A DNA stretch of 20,826 nucleotides from Acidobacteriaceae bacterium (lineage in GTDB: Bacteria; Acidobacteriota; Terriglobia; Terriglobales; Acidobacteriaceae), in contig PKXI01000412.1 of the NCBI GenBank assembly GCA_003133425.1, positions 1-20,826 of the forward strand, given 5' to 3'. Positions 1-8,609 of the stretch are shown piece by piece; the first letter of the stretch is position 1; every line of letters begins with the position of its first letter. Under the pieces are notes generated by a model. That model did no database searches. It had not been told where the DNA came from and worked only from the letters and a program-made list of their open reading frames with translations. Both the position numbers and the translations under genes were made by a program.

Positions 1-3000
1 GTTGACGGTAGTCGGAGAGACGGCCAGAGTCACCGTGGTGGTGTCTACCGCCACTACGTGTGTCACCTGGTTGGACGGGCCGGCAGCATAGTTACCATCA
101 CCGCTATATGCCGCGGAGAGAGTATGCGAGCCAGGCTGCAGCGTATCCGTCACGTAGGTCACTGGACCTGAGCACGTAGCGGGCAGCGACACCGGTGTCT
201 GTGCCAATCCATCCAAAGTCCATGTCACCGTCCCCGTGGGACAAGGTGTGCCGGTCAGAGTGAGATCGAATTCCACCGACTGCCCATACAGCGACGGCTC
301 CGCAGTGCCGGAGTGAAGAGCCAGTGTGAGATTCAGATTGGCCGTCGAGATCACCAGCGTCCCCGAAGCCGATCCGAAGTAGTTTAGGTTCGTAAGGGTG
401 GCCGACACTGCGTAACTGCCTACCGCTGTCGGAACCGTCGTGCTGGTCGCAATCGTCGGATTGGCAGTGGTGCCGTACAGCACCGATACTACGGCCAGCC
501 CCAAGGGCGACGTTTGTACCGTCACCGGCGCCACCGGCGAGCCCGTATAGAACTGCGCCAGGTTGCCTAGTGTCAGCGTCGCCAGCGCCTGCGTAATGCT
601 ATAGTTCCCGGTCACCGGGGTGATTGTGAAGTTCCCCGTGTCGCCTGTCACGTTAGGGGTCACTGTTCCCGATGTGACGTTGGGCCCCACGGAGGGCGGG
701 ATATTCGCGCAGGTCAGGCCGGTCGCGAACGCCACGCCCGTTATCGTGCAGGGTGGAATCGTTTCCGTTAGCGTGTTATAGACCCAGGTGCCGCTGCCCG
801 CTGTCGCCGTTACCGCCGCGGGGATGATGTTGAAAGTCGCCGAGCCTATGTCCGAATTATGATTCGAATCGCCCGCGAAAGTGGCGCTGGCTGTCACCGT
901 GCCCACGTTGGTATTGCTCGTGTAGGTCACAGGCGTCACCGCCTGGTTCAGATTCGCACCCGTCACCGTGGCAGTGCATGGCGTTTGCGGCGCGCCATTA
1001 TAGGCAACAGTCGGCGGGCAGCTCACCGCCACTGTTGACGTTGCCTTCGTGATACTCCAGCTGCCAGCGACATAGGTAATTGCGAAGTTCGTTAACGTGT
1101 CGCCAGACATGTTCAATGCGGACACTGGCACCGGTCCCGAGCCGACAGCCGGTCCCTCCGTAAGCGGGTTGTTCGTGCAGAACAGGCCGCCTATGTAAGT
1201 GTTCCCCCCCGAGCCCGTCACCGTGCAGGCCGATAGCGGCTGCGCTAACCCGGTATAAACACCGGTCAAGCTGCCTCCCGTCACCGTTACCCCAGCTGCG
1301 GTGATCGCGAAGTTCACTGTCTTGGTGCCCGGCGCATGATCCGTGTCGCCTGCGAAGCTGGCAGTGGCGCTCGCCGTGCCCACGCCGGAGTTGCTTCCGT
1401 AAGTAATTGAGGCCGTCAAATCTATGCTGAGGCCGCCCACGCCCGTCACCGAGGCCGTGCACGGTGTCTGCGCCGAGCCGTTATAGACAACACTCGATGG
1501 GCAGGTCACGTTCACCGTGGAAACCGCCTGCGTGATGCTGTAGAGGCCATTGACCGATGTAATGGTGAAGTTCGATGAACCGCCGCTCGGTACGGGTAGT
1601 ACTGCTCCCGAGCTGACATCGGGTCCCACTGAAAGTGGGTTGTTCGTGCAGGTAATGCCGCCCGTGAACCCGCCCGCGCCCGTCACCGTGCAAGCCGAAG
1701 GCGGGTGCGAATTTCCGTCATAAACACCGGTGTAGCTGCCTCCCTGCACCGTTACCGCCGCAGGTGAGATGGCGAAAGTCACCGTGTTGCTGCTCGCCGT
1801 GTGACCCGTATCGCCCCCAAAGCTTGCAGTGGCCGTCGCCGTACCAAAGTTGGTGTTGTTGGTGTAGTTAACCGTCAAGGTCTGGCTCAGACCGCCGCTG
1901 CCTACCGCAGTAGCCGAGCACGGTGTCTGCGCCGTGCCGTTGTACGGAACACTAGGCGGGCAGGTCAGCGTCACTGAAGACGATGCAATATCGATAACCA
2001 GCGTCGCTGACGCCGTGAGGGGGGTGCTTACATAATTAGGATCGCTACTGGTGAACGTGCCTGTCACCGGGTAGCTGCCCGGGTTTGTCTCGCTCACGGG
2101 GTTGTACACCCAGTTGCCTGTCACCGGCGTCAATCCGTCCGCACCTATAGCCACGCCCTGGCAGCCGTGCGGATTGTTGTCAAACGTCACCTCCTGGCAG
2201 CCGAGCGACACCGTCGGCGTTGCTGTCGTCACCGTCATCGTGCCGGGCGCGAAAGTAAAGGTGTAGTTCGGCTCTGCCAGCGACGCCTGTTGGCAGGTGA
2301 TCGAATTCGTATAGGGGCTGCCGGAAACGGGGCTGGTCACGGTGGTCGTCGTCGAGCACAAGGCCGCGCCGGTCACCTGCGACGGCACGTCTCCGGCCAC
2401 AAATCCCGTGATCGTATAGGTCAGGGTCGGGATCGGTCCGCCGTAGGGCATGGTCTGGTTATCCGCCGTCACCAACAGCGTCGCCCCGGTGATTGTTATC
2501 GGAACGGTCATTGTCACAGGCACCGTCCCGTAGGTCGCCGTGTCCGTCGCCTGGAAGCTCACCGACAGGGTCGTCGTGCCCACAGCGAGCACCGTGTTCG
2601 CCGCCGGAGTGTAGGTGAAGACGCCCGCCACCGTAGTTGTGTTGATCGGATCCGTCGCTGTGGCATTCAACTGTACGTCGCTCAGCGGCGTCCCATACAC
2701 GATGTTTGCCGGAGTCGGCCAGGCGAGCACCGGCGTGATATATTGCACGACCGCCACTTCAATTGCCGAGCTGCTCCCGGCGAATTCAGCGTCACTGCCC
2801 GGAATATAGGTCGCCGTGATGCTGTGCGATCCCTGAGCCAGTGTCGCCGTGTAGCTGGCTGTGTACGGCGACGTGCTTGACAGTTCCTGAGCAGGGCCAA
2901 GCGGAGTCGCGCCATCGTAGAACTGCACCTGCCCCAGCGGACCATTCGCGCTGGGATCCAGCGACGTGGGCCCTACCGTCGCCGTGAAGGTTATCGACTG

Positions 3001-6000
3001 GCCCACGAATACAGGTGTCGTGGTTGATGTGAGTGTCACCGACGTGGTGTTGGCCGACACCGTGAATACCAGCGTGTTGGATTGGCTTGGAGCGTGGTTG
3101 GAGTCGCCACCGTATTGCACAACAACGTTGTGCGTACCCGGCTCGATCGTCGCCGTGGAGAACACCAACGGAATTGAACATCCAATAGCCTGAGTGGTTC
3201 CCACGTTGGTGGTATCCACAGTGAGCTGCACAGTCCCCGTGGGGCACGGTGAAGTACTCACAGTGAGAGTGAAATAGGCCATCTTCCCGTACGGAGAGGG
3301 ATTCGTGGTGCCGGTTTGCAGTGCCAGTACGAGCCCAGGACTTAACTGGCTGACGATCTCATTCGTGGTACTGGAACCAGTGACGCCTGAAGTCGTGATC
3401 TGGGCCGTCACCGAGTAAGTGCCCACGAGGGTCGGCCCCAACGTCGGGCAGTTCGGGTCCGTGACGCTGCCGCAGGTGCCGCCGGAGTACACCACGGAAT
3501 AGCTCAGGCCCGCTGGTATCGTTGTTACCGTCACAGGCAATGGCGATCCTGTGTAGGTCTGCGCCGTGTTGGTGATTTGTACGACCGCGGATCCATTTGA
3601 AACAGTCGACTTGGAAGCAGATGTCGCACTGGCGTAGTTCCCGTCGCTGGCCTTGGTCGCCGTGATCGTGCAGGTTTGTCCACCTCCGGTGGCGGTCATT
3701 GTCACCGTGTTGCCTGAAACCGAACAAACAGTAGGCGTGGAAGTGGAAATAGTCACCGCGCCGGTTCCGCTGCCACCGGATGTGGTTGGAGTGAATGTCG
3801 CGCCGTCACCCGCATTTGTTGGAACGGAGGCATTGTTGATAACCAGTGTTGTCTGTGTGGCGAGCACGGGAGTGACTACCGCGGTAAGCGTGGCGGGGCC
3901 GTAGGTAGTGCCACCGCTTTGGCAAGCCGGAAGGTTGGCCGTTACTGTGCAGGTTAAAGAGCCTGGCGGCAAGCCGCCACCGCTCGTCATCGTAACCACA
4001 TGCGAACCATTAATAGAGCACGCACCGCCCGAGACGCCGTACGCGATCGGCGTGCAGGGTGAATGGCCGGTTCCAGAAGGAGAGCTCGCAGCAGTGGGGA
4101 ATGTGGTGTTGTAAACCGCCGAAGCCGGAGGCGTCGTGGTCCAGACAAAGTTCGAGGCCTGTCCGACGGTCAGAGTTTGAGAGCTGCTTGAGGCGGCGGC
4201 ATAAGATATGTTGTTAACCGTCGCTGCAGCCGAAAAGGCACAGATACGATAAACGCCCACCGGGAGTGCCGCTGTAGGGTAGCTAAGCGGAGCGGTGCCG
4301 GACCCGTCTGTCGCCACGGTTCCCAACGGGGTAGAACTGGTGTTGCAGGTGTTGGATCCAACTGCTCCGCGGTAGAACGAGACTGCCACTGTGCCAACCG
4401 GCGCTCCGCCCGAAGTCACGCTCAGCCCGGCAGAGAGGGCGACAGTGGGAGTCCCGAACGTAATGGAATTCGGATTGAGGGTAAGGTTCAGCGTGGTCGG
4501 GACGGCCACGAAGTTCACCGTGACGGTATGAGTGGAGAGTGTTCCAGAGTCGTTCGTGCTCGAGTAGGATGCTGTGTAAATCACGCTCTCCACGTGAGCG
4601 TCCTTCACCGTAAAGGTGATTACGCCGCTCGCATTCGTGGTTCCGCTGACCGGTGTGATGACCGAACTGCCGCTGCCTGCTCCCAACGTTACCGTGTAGC
4701 CGGCTGCCGCGTCGCCGCTCGAATCCTGCAGTGTGACCGTAATGGTCGAAGTCGCCACGCCGTCCGCCTGGACTGTGGTCGGATTGGCTCTCACCGTCGA
4801 GGTACTGGCGCTGACCGGGCCTGCCGCGAAGGTCACTGTGGCTTTCTGCGTGATCTGAATATTGTCGGTAACGTCGAGAGCCGTATAGGTTACGACCTCG
4901 GGATTATTGTCGGACACCGTAAAGGTGGCCACGCCGTTCGAATTCGTGGTTCCGCTGACCGTGTTGATGTTCGAATTGCCGCTGCCCGCTGTGAGCGTTA
5001 CCGCCTTGTTGCCCAACAGGGCTCCGCCCGAATCCTTCAGCGTCACCGTGATCGTCGAGCCGCCCGGAGGGTTCTGGCCAGGCGTATTGCCGTTGTCCAC
5101 AGCCGGGTTCGGGGTTGCACTCACTGTCGAGTTGCCCGCGTTCGCCGCATTCTCGATGTAGAAGCAATTGCTTACGACGCTGAAATTAAGAGTCGTATCC
5201 TTCGCCGTCAGCCTGTAGCATGAACTTGAGCTGGAGGCGACGCTGACCAAGCAGTTCGAGAAAGCGGCTGTGCCGGAGGATGCATTCTGAGGATTCGACG
5301 CGCAGCTCAGCGTGCCGCCTGGATTGGTTGAGAGCGTCAGGGTGATCGGGTCAGAATTGGCTGACACCGTGTTATAGTTCGCATCCTGAACCGCCACAAC
5401 CGGCTGGACCGCCCACACCGCGCCTGGGGTGCCTCCGCCTGGTTGGGTCGTGAACACAATTTGCGTTGGCGGTCCGTAGATGCTTTCATTTTGCTGCGCA
5501 AGGGCCGCGCCCTCGAGGAAGCAGAGAATCACACCTCCACTCGCACTACACGCGTAGAGAGTCGGGGTGCTCGGCGCGGTGTTCTTGTAGTAAACGCTGA
5601 CGGTCGATTGTCCTGCAATGGAAGTGATGGCAGTACCAGTGCAAAGTGAGTTGTTGTAGAACGCGCCCGTGCTTGTACTGTCGGTGAGGTAGATCGTGCC
5701 CTGTCCATCGGGTGCGTTGGAGCTTATCGTTAATTGGCCACAGGCGTTTGTCGCCTGATCGAGAGGCGCGTTTGTGAAATTCAAATTGATAATGCTATCC
5801 GTGAATATCACCTGCGCCTGGTAGCCGGAGCTCATGCCGACGGCCGTCAGATGGTATCTTGCCCCCAGGTCATTGGTGTCCGGTGCATATCCGTCATAAG
5901 TAAAATTGCCAAAGGAATCGGCGGCAACCGTAACATCCGGATCATCGTCAGTCGACTGCTTTACCCACTCGTGGATATGAAGAGTGACCGATTCGAAGGG

Positions 6001-7179
6001 TTGAAAACCGGTGCCGGTCATATGCACCGGTTTGCCAGGCGCGTAGTCAGGCTTGTCGGTAGAGATGGTCGGGAACCAATACAGTTCGGAAGCGCTGGCG
6101 TAATCCTCCTTGCCGCCGGCAGCCAACAGCGAACCAAGACTGGCCGGAGAAGCAAAGCCACCATCCTGATTAATGAGCGATTCGGAGGCCGCAACAAAGG
6201 CTCCAGCCTTTTTGTTTGCCCATGGCTGCAGCAAGTCTACTGCTGTTCCGCCCGTGCCGCCCATGACCAGAACGCTGCCGTTCTTCGGCAGCAGCGCTGC
6301 AAAGTGGTGACTGCGCGGAGTACCGCCGCTCACGGTCTTGAATGTGTTGGTCCACTGGCTGAAGATCTCAGCAGTTCCAAGATCTATTTGTCCATTGTTG
6401 CCGCCAATTACGGCCACACCATCATATGTGCTGGTTGCTGTGGCACCCACGCGGGGAAACGTCATGGTTGGACCGGACGATATGGATCCGGTCATCGTGT
6501 CCTTGTTGTATACAAACATTTCAGTAGAGGCCAGCACTGCGCCATTAACGTCGGTGCCGCCCGCAATAAGAACACGGCCATCGGGCGTAGCAGCTGCGAC
6601 GGCGTTGGTACGCGGCGTCTGCAGCATGCCAATGGGCATGAAATTCTGATCAGTCAGATTGAAGAGTACGAGAGAGCCGACTACTTTGGACGTGCTCGTG
6701 CCGCCGGCGATCAGGATATTGCCATCAGATAGCTGGGCCATGGCATGGTAAGCAAGGCCAGTACCAAGTGACGACGGCAGAAGCGTCCATTGCTTACTGC
6801 TGACACTGTAAATTTCCGCCGAATCGCTGTAGCCTCCGCCAGTGGTCAAACCGCCCGTTACGAGAACGTCGCCAGTTTTCAAAACAATGGCAGCATGATT
6901 TGCCCTGGGTACATTCATCGCCGTCGAGGCCGTGAAGGTCCCGGTCACGGGGTCGTACACTTCGGCCGTCGCTTGGGGAACTCCACTCTTGTCGGTACCG
7001 CCAGTGATCAGAACCCGTCCGTCGGTGAGCAGAACCGCGGCCGCGCCAGAGCGGGCTTGGGTCAAATGACCCGCTACGGTCCACGTGTTCGATGCCGGAG
7101 CTTGGCTCACCCCCTGAGAGGCAAACACGCCATAAACAAGCAGACCTAAACTTGCCACAAATCTCGTTGCGCGATTCAT
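1..7179 (-). CDS. Giant exported Kelch and Ig-like repeat protein (C-terminus beyond window)
   Basis: I read 2393 codons from the ATG at 7179 to the left edge without a stop; the C-terminus lies outside. The start follows GGGAG with 6 bp spacing. Residues 1 to about 27 look like a signal peptide: a basic start, a hydrophobic core and an SQA-type cleavage site. Residues about 50-360 carry seven Kelch-type double-glycine motifs (for example VLITGGT, VLVTGGL, ILIAGGT), which suggests a seven-bladed beta-propeller. A filamin-like module starting TDKPDYAPGKPV follows at about 371-462. After that come Ser/Thr/Gly-rich Ig-like modules: two invasin-like (Big_1) units at about 684-892, a Big_3-like unit at about 1377-1470, an MBG-type unit at about 1560-1645 and three tandem units at about 1735-2205. 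No enzyme motif was seen. The likely role is a secreted or surface-attached adhesion, matrix or glycan-binding protein. That role is inferred from architecture; the binding partner is unknown. Confidence 0.9.
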   Translation of the reverse strand, partial: MNRATRFVASLGLLVYGVFASQGVSQAPASNTWTVAGHLTQARSGAAAVLLTDGRVLITGGTDKSGVPQATAEVYDPVTGTFTASTAMNVPRANHAAIVLKTGDVLVTGGLTTGGGYSDSAEIYSVSSKQWTLLPSSLGTGLAYHAMAQLSDGNILIAGGTSTSKVVGSLVLFNLTDQNFMPIGMLQTPRTNAVAAATPDGRVLIAGGTDVNGAVLASTEMFVYNKDTMTGSISSGPTMTFPRVGATATSTYDGVAVIGGNNGQIDLGTAEIFSQWTNTFKTVSGGTPRSHHFAALLPKNGSVLVMGGTGGTAVDLLQPWANKKAGAFVAASESLINQDGGFASPASLGSLLAAGGKEDYASASELYWFPTISTDKPDYAPGKPVHMTGTGFQPFESVTLHIHEWVKQSTDDDPDVTVAADSFGNFTYDGYAPDTNDLGARYHLTAVGMSSGYQAQVIFTDSIINLNFTNAPLDQATNACGQLTISSNAPDGQGTIYLTDSTSTGAFYNNSLCTGTAITSIAGQSTVSVYYKNTAPSTPTLYACSASGGVILCFLEGAALAQQNESIYGPPTQIVFTTQPGGGTPGAVWAVQPVVAVQDANYNTVSANSDPITLTLSTNPGGTLSCASNPQNASSGTAAFSNCLVSVASSSSSCYRLTAKDTTLNFSVVSNCFYIENAANAGNSTVSATPNPAVDNGNTPGQNPPGGSTITVTLKDSGGALLGNKAVTLTAGSGNSNINTVSGTTNSNGVATFTVSDNNPEVVTYTALDVTDNIQITQKATVTFAAGPVSASTSTVRANPTTVQADGVATSTITVTLQDSSGDAAAGYTVTLGAGSGSSVITPVSGTTNASGVITFTVKDAHVESVIYTASYSSTNDSGTLSTHTVTVNFVAVPTTLNLTLNPNSITFGTPTVALSAGLSVTSGGAPVGTVAVSFYRGAVGSNTCNTSSTPLGTVATDGSGTAPLSYPTAALPVGVYRICAFSAAATVNNISYAAASSSSQTLTVGQASNFVWTTTPPASAVYNTTFPTAASSPSGTGHSPCTPIAYGVSGGACSINGSHVVTMTSGGGLPPGSLTCTVTANLPACQSGGTTYGPATLTAVVTPVLATQTTLVINNASVPTNAGDGATFTPTTSGGSGTGAVTISTSTPTVCSVSGNTVTMTATGGGQTCTITATKASDGNYASATSASKSTVSNGSAVVQITNTAQTYTGSPLPVTVTTIPAGLSYSVVYSGGTCGSVTDPNCPTLGPTLVGTYSVTAQITTSGVTGSSTTNEIVSQLSPGLVLALQTGTTNPSPYGKMAYFTLTVSTSPCPTGTVQLTVDTTNVGTTQAIGCSIPLVFSTATIEPGTHNVVVQYGGDSNHAPSQSNTLVFTVSANTTSVTLTSTTTPVFVGQSITFTATVGPTSLDPSANGPLGQVQFYDGATPLGPAQELSSTSPYTASYTATLAQGSHSITATYIPGSDAEFAGSSSAIEVAVVQYITPVLAWPTPANIVYGTPLSDVQLNATATDPINTTTVAGVFTYTPAANTVLAVGTTTLSVSFQATDTATYGTVPVTMTVPITITGATLLVTADNQTMPYGGPIPTLTYTITGFVAGDVPSQVTGAALCSTTTTVTSPVSGSPYTNSITCQQASLAEPNYTFTFAPGTMTVTTATPTVSLGCQEVTFDNNPHGCQGVAIGADGLTPVTGNWVYNPVSETNPGSYPVTGTFTSSDPNYVSTPLTASATLVIDIASSSVTLTCPPSVPYNGTAQTPCSATAVGSGGLSQTLTVNYTNNTNFGTATATASFGGDTGHTASSNTVTFAISPAAVTVQGGSYTGVYDGNSHPPSACTVTGAGGFTGGITCTNNPLSVGPDVSSGAVLPVPSGGSSNFTITSVNGLYSITQAVSTVNVTCPSSVVYNGSAQTPCTASVTGVGGLSIDLTASITYGSNSGVGTASATASFAGDTDHAPGTKTVNFAITAAGVTVTGGSLTGVYTGLAQPLSACTVTGSGGNTYIGGLFCTNNPLTEGPAVGSGPVPVSALNMSGDTLTNFAITYVAGSWSITKATSTVAVSCPPTVAYNGAPQTPCTATVTGANLNQAVTPVTYTSNTNVGTVTASATFAGDSNHNSDIGSATFNIIPAAVTATAGSGTWVYNTLTETIPPCTITGVAFATGLTCANIPPSVGPNVTSGTVTPNVTGDTGNFTITPVTGNYSITQALATLTLGNLAQFYTGSPVAPVTVQTSPLGLAVVSVLYGTTANPTIATSTTVPTAVGSYAVSATLTNLNYFGSASGTLVISTANLNLTLALHSGTAEPSLYGQSVEFDLTLTGTPCPTGTVTWTLDGLAQTPVSLPATCSGPVTYVTDTLQPGSHTLSAAYSGDGNYAAGPSNQVTHVVAVDTTTVTLAVSPTTVN
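560..1990 (-). repeat. Three tandem Ig-like units of about 160 residues inside the giant protein
   Basis: Three diverged units with a period of about 470-480 bp start near 1985, 1510 and 1035. Each opens with a V.CP.SV.YNG..QTPC motif, continues with a GT..A.A.F.GD..H strand and an AAVTV.GG turn, and closes with AC.VTG...G..C.NNP and a NF.I....G.YSIT ending. The repeat is at protein level and the DNA copies have diverged, so these are old internal duplications. Four cysteines recur at matching places in each unit. Boundaries are approximate. Confidence 0.8.
4505..5135 (-). repeat. Pair of invasin-like (Big_1) Ig domains inside the giant protein
   Basis: Two adjacent units of about 100 residues share the pattern STV.A.P..V, then STITVTL.DS.G, then VTL.AGSG.S.I..VSGTTN, then G...FTV.D...E.V.YTA. 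This matches the bacterial Ig-like domain 1 of intimin/invasin-type adhesins. The DNA is also visibly similar (for example accgtgatcgtcgag against accgtaatggtcgaa). Boundaries are approximate. Confidence 0.75.
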
Positions 7180-7257
7180 AGGTCACTCCCTCGAGAACGG
7201 TAAAACAATTGCGCACAGCCGGTGCTCTCATCAACGCGACCGGTGGTGAAGGTGTTT

Positions 7258-7632
7258 CTAAGGCTCAGAAATTTCCTGATCCGGATCGTCTGAGCCATTC
7301 GACAATTCGGAATAAAAATGCACCAATGCCGCAAAACCACTTGATCGTTGACCCGGCTGAGTTGCCTTGCCGGGTTCGATACGAACCACAATGCCCTCTC
7401 CATGCAATTCCAGCGGACGGTCGCTGCCGTCGTGTCGAGCAACGTGAATCGTCGTTTGAATGCGCACGCCCTTTGGCGGACATTTCCTGGCGATTACCAT
7501 CACACCGCTACTGCTGATATCCAGAGTCATGCCGTGACTGGCCTGAACTGATCCGCTTGGATCAAGCCACCAATAGTCCACGGGGTCGGCCAGTTTATAA
7601 CGCCGTGTGTGCCGCTTCTCCAGATGGGTCAT
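7258..7632 (-). CDS. PilZ-domain protein
   Basis: This is a small protein of 124 residues. It has an RxxxR element (R7 to R11, in KRHTRRYKL) and, after one strand, a DxSxxG element (D38-I-S40-S-S-G43). Together these form the PilZ signature for binding cyclic di-GMP. The rest fits a single beta-barrel PilZ domain and there is no fused output domain. The reading frame stays open upstream to 7896, but that stretch lacks family features, so I chose the ATG at 7632; a GAGG lies about 11 bp before it, which is a long spacing. The stop is 78 bp upstream of the giant Kelch/Ig gene on the same strand, so co-transcription is possible. A role in controlling surface attachment through c-di-GMP is inference from this neighbour. 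Confidence 0.8.
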   Translation of the reverse strand: MTHLEKRHTRRYKLADPVDYWWLDPSGSVQASHGMTLDISSSGVMVIARKCPPKGVRIQTTIHVARHDGSDRPLELHGEGIVVRIEPGKATQPGQRSSGFAALVHFYSELSNGSDDPDQEISEP

Positions 7633-8040
7633 AAAAAAATAGACCTCGTCATTGTTGCGGGAAATATTGCAGCTAGGTGGGACACTACTGAGCATGAAGC
7701 GTAGAACAATGCAGTCACTGGCACAATGAAAGTAATTACTCAAGTACAGATGTCTTCTGTCGATGGTCAGGTGATAGGTACAACCCGTACTTTGAGTAGG
7801 TACCTTCGTCTCTATTGAAAGCAGTGAAAATGATCTGCAATAGATGAAGCGAGATATTACTGCTGATGCTTGCGATCCGGGTGCAGACAAATTCAATTGG
7901 CTTCGGCTTCGATATTCTTTTACAGAAGTTATCGATATAAGAGACGCGATTCGTCCAAGTTATCCTAACTCTCCGACGACGGAGAGGAACTGCCGTTTTG
8001 AATCATGATTCGATAAGCAGCGATGGTACTTCATTGGGGC
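7633..8040. other. Intergenic stretch without a supportable gene
   Basis: About 400 bp, more AT-rich than its surroundings. The minus-strand frame of the PilZ gene stays open to 7896, but its translation shows no recognisable motif and no good ribosome binding site. The stretch should contain the promoter of the PilZ gene, which I could not pick out. One perfect hairpin (7969-7986) is listed separately. Confidence 0.5.
7969..7986. repeat. Perfect inverted repeat, 7-bp stem with 4-nt loop
   Basis: CTCTCCG, loop ACGA, CGGAGAG. It lies between the PilZ gene and the decayed NtrC-type gene. No T-run follows on either strand, so it is not a clear intrinsic terminator. Its function is unknown. Confidence 0.55.
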
Positions 8041-8459
8041 AGCGATTTAGCCAAACGGACAGCGCATCGGAGGCTGCTGCGCATCGACGTAATTGCACGG
8101 CAGGCTTCGCGAAGACCTGCTCTTCCGAATTGATACGGTTGAAACTCATCTGCCGCCCCTACACGAAGGGTGTGAAGACATTCCACCACTCGCACTGCAT
8201 TTTCTCGATCGCAATCGAACACGATATCGCAAGCAGGTAAAAGGGTTTTCCCCGACCGCGATACATCAGATGTATCCACTATTCGTGGCCAGGGAACGTG
8301 CGCGAATTGGAGCCTATGATCGAACGTGCCATGCTGCTTTGTCGTGGTGAAGAAGTGGAGTCAGGCGATTTCGCGCCGGGAGGAACCTTACGAAGAGGAA
8401 ACTGCATCTTGCCACGTCCGCCTCTTGCGGCGCACGGTCGCTCTCGGGGATATCGATGA
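8041..8459 (+). pseudogene. Remnant of a sigma-54-dependent (NtrC-type) activator
   Basis: One frame encodes GRLREDLLFRIDTVETHLPP, then a degenerate LPPLHEGCEDIPPLALHFL and KGFSPTAIHQM. This is the part of the AAA+ domain of NtrC-family activators normally seen as GRFREDLYYRLNV...LPPLRER.EDIP...FSPEA. At about 8279 the frame shifts: one extra base (C8279) separates this segment from YSWPGNVRELEPMIERAMLL, the standard end of the same domain, which then runs to a TGA at 8457-8459. The Walker A site, GAFTGA loop, receiver domain and Fis-type DNA-binding helix were not found. The gene is truncated at both ends as well as frameshifted, so it is almost certainly non-functional. The 5' boundary is approximate; about 50 bp before the clear match may belong to it. 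Confidence 0.85.
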
Positions 8460-8609
8460 GCGCACAGATCGAGACGACATCGGCGTTCATCGGTACGAAT
8501 CCGTGGGAACCTCCGCATTGCCAAGAATCCGCGAAGAGGTCGTTGCGAGGAAGGGCACCCTGTCTGGTGGTCGATTTCGGCACGACTCCGAACATGCCTG
8601 AATCAGGAA

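Noticed and set aside
560..1990. Tandem repeats as a possible CRISPR or satellite array
   Set aside because: The units are about 480 bp, in frame and conserved at protein level with diverged DNA, so they are coding domain duplications.
2167..2880. 237-codon plus-strand open frame
   Set aside because: It overlaps the MBG and Big_3-like modules on the other strand; the composition is shadow-like and no domain is visible.
4528..5223. 231-codon plus-strand open frame rich in arginine and cysteine
   Set aside because: It is antisense to the two Big_1 domains. Arginine-rich composition is typical of a shadow frame in GC-rich DNA.
5734..6732. 332-codon open frame on the plus strand
   Set aside because: It lies fully opposite the Kelch region of the giant gene; the translation has no motif, and the minus-strand frame shows a clear Kelch pattern.
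7633..7896. 88-residue N-terminal extension of the PilZ protein
   Set aside because: It has no PilZ or other motif, an unusual composition and no ribosome site; the domain starts immediately after the ATG at 7632.
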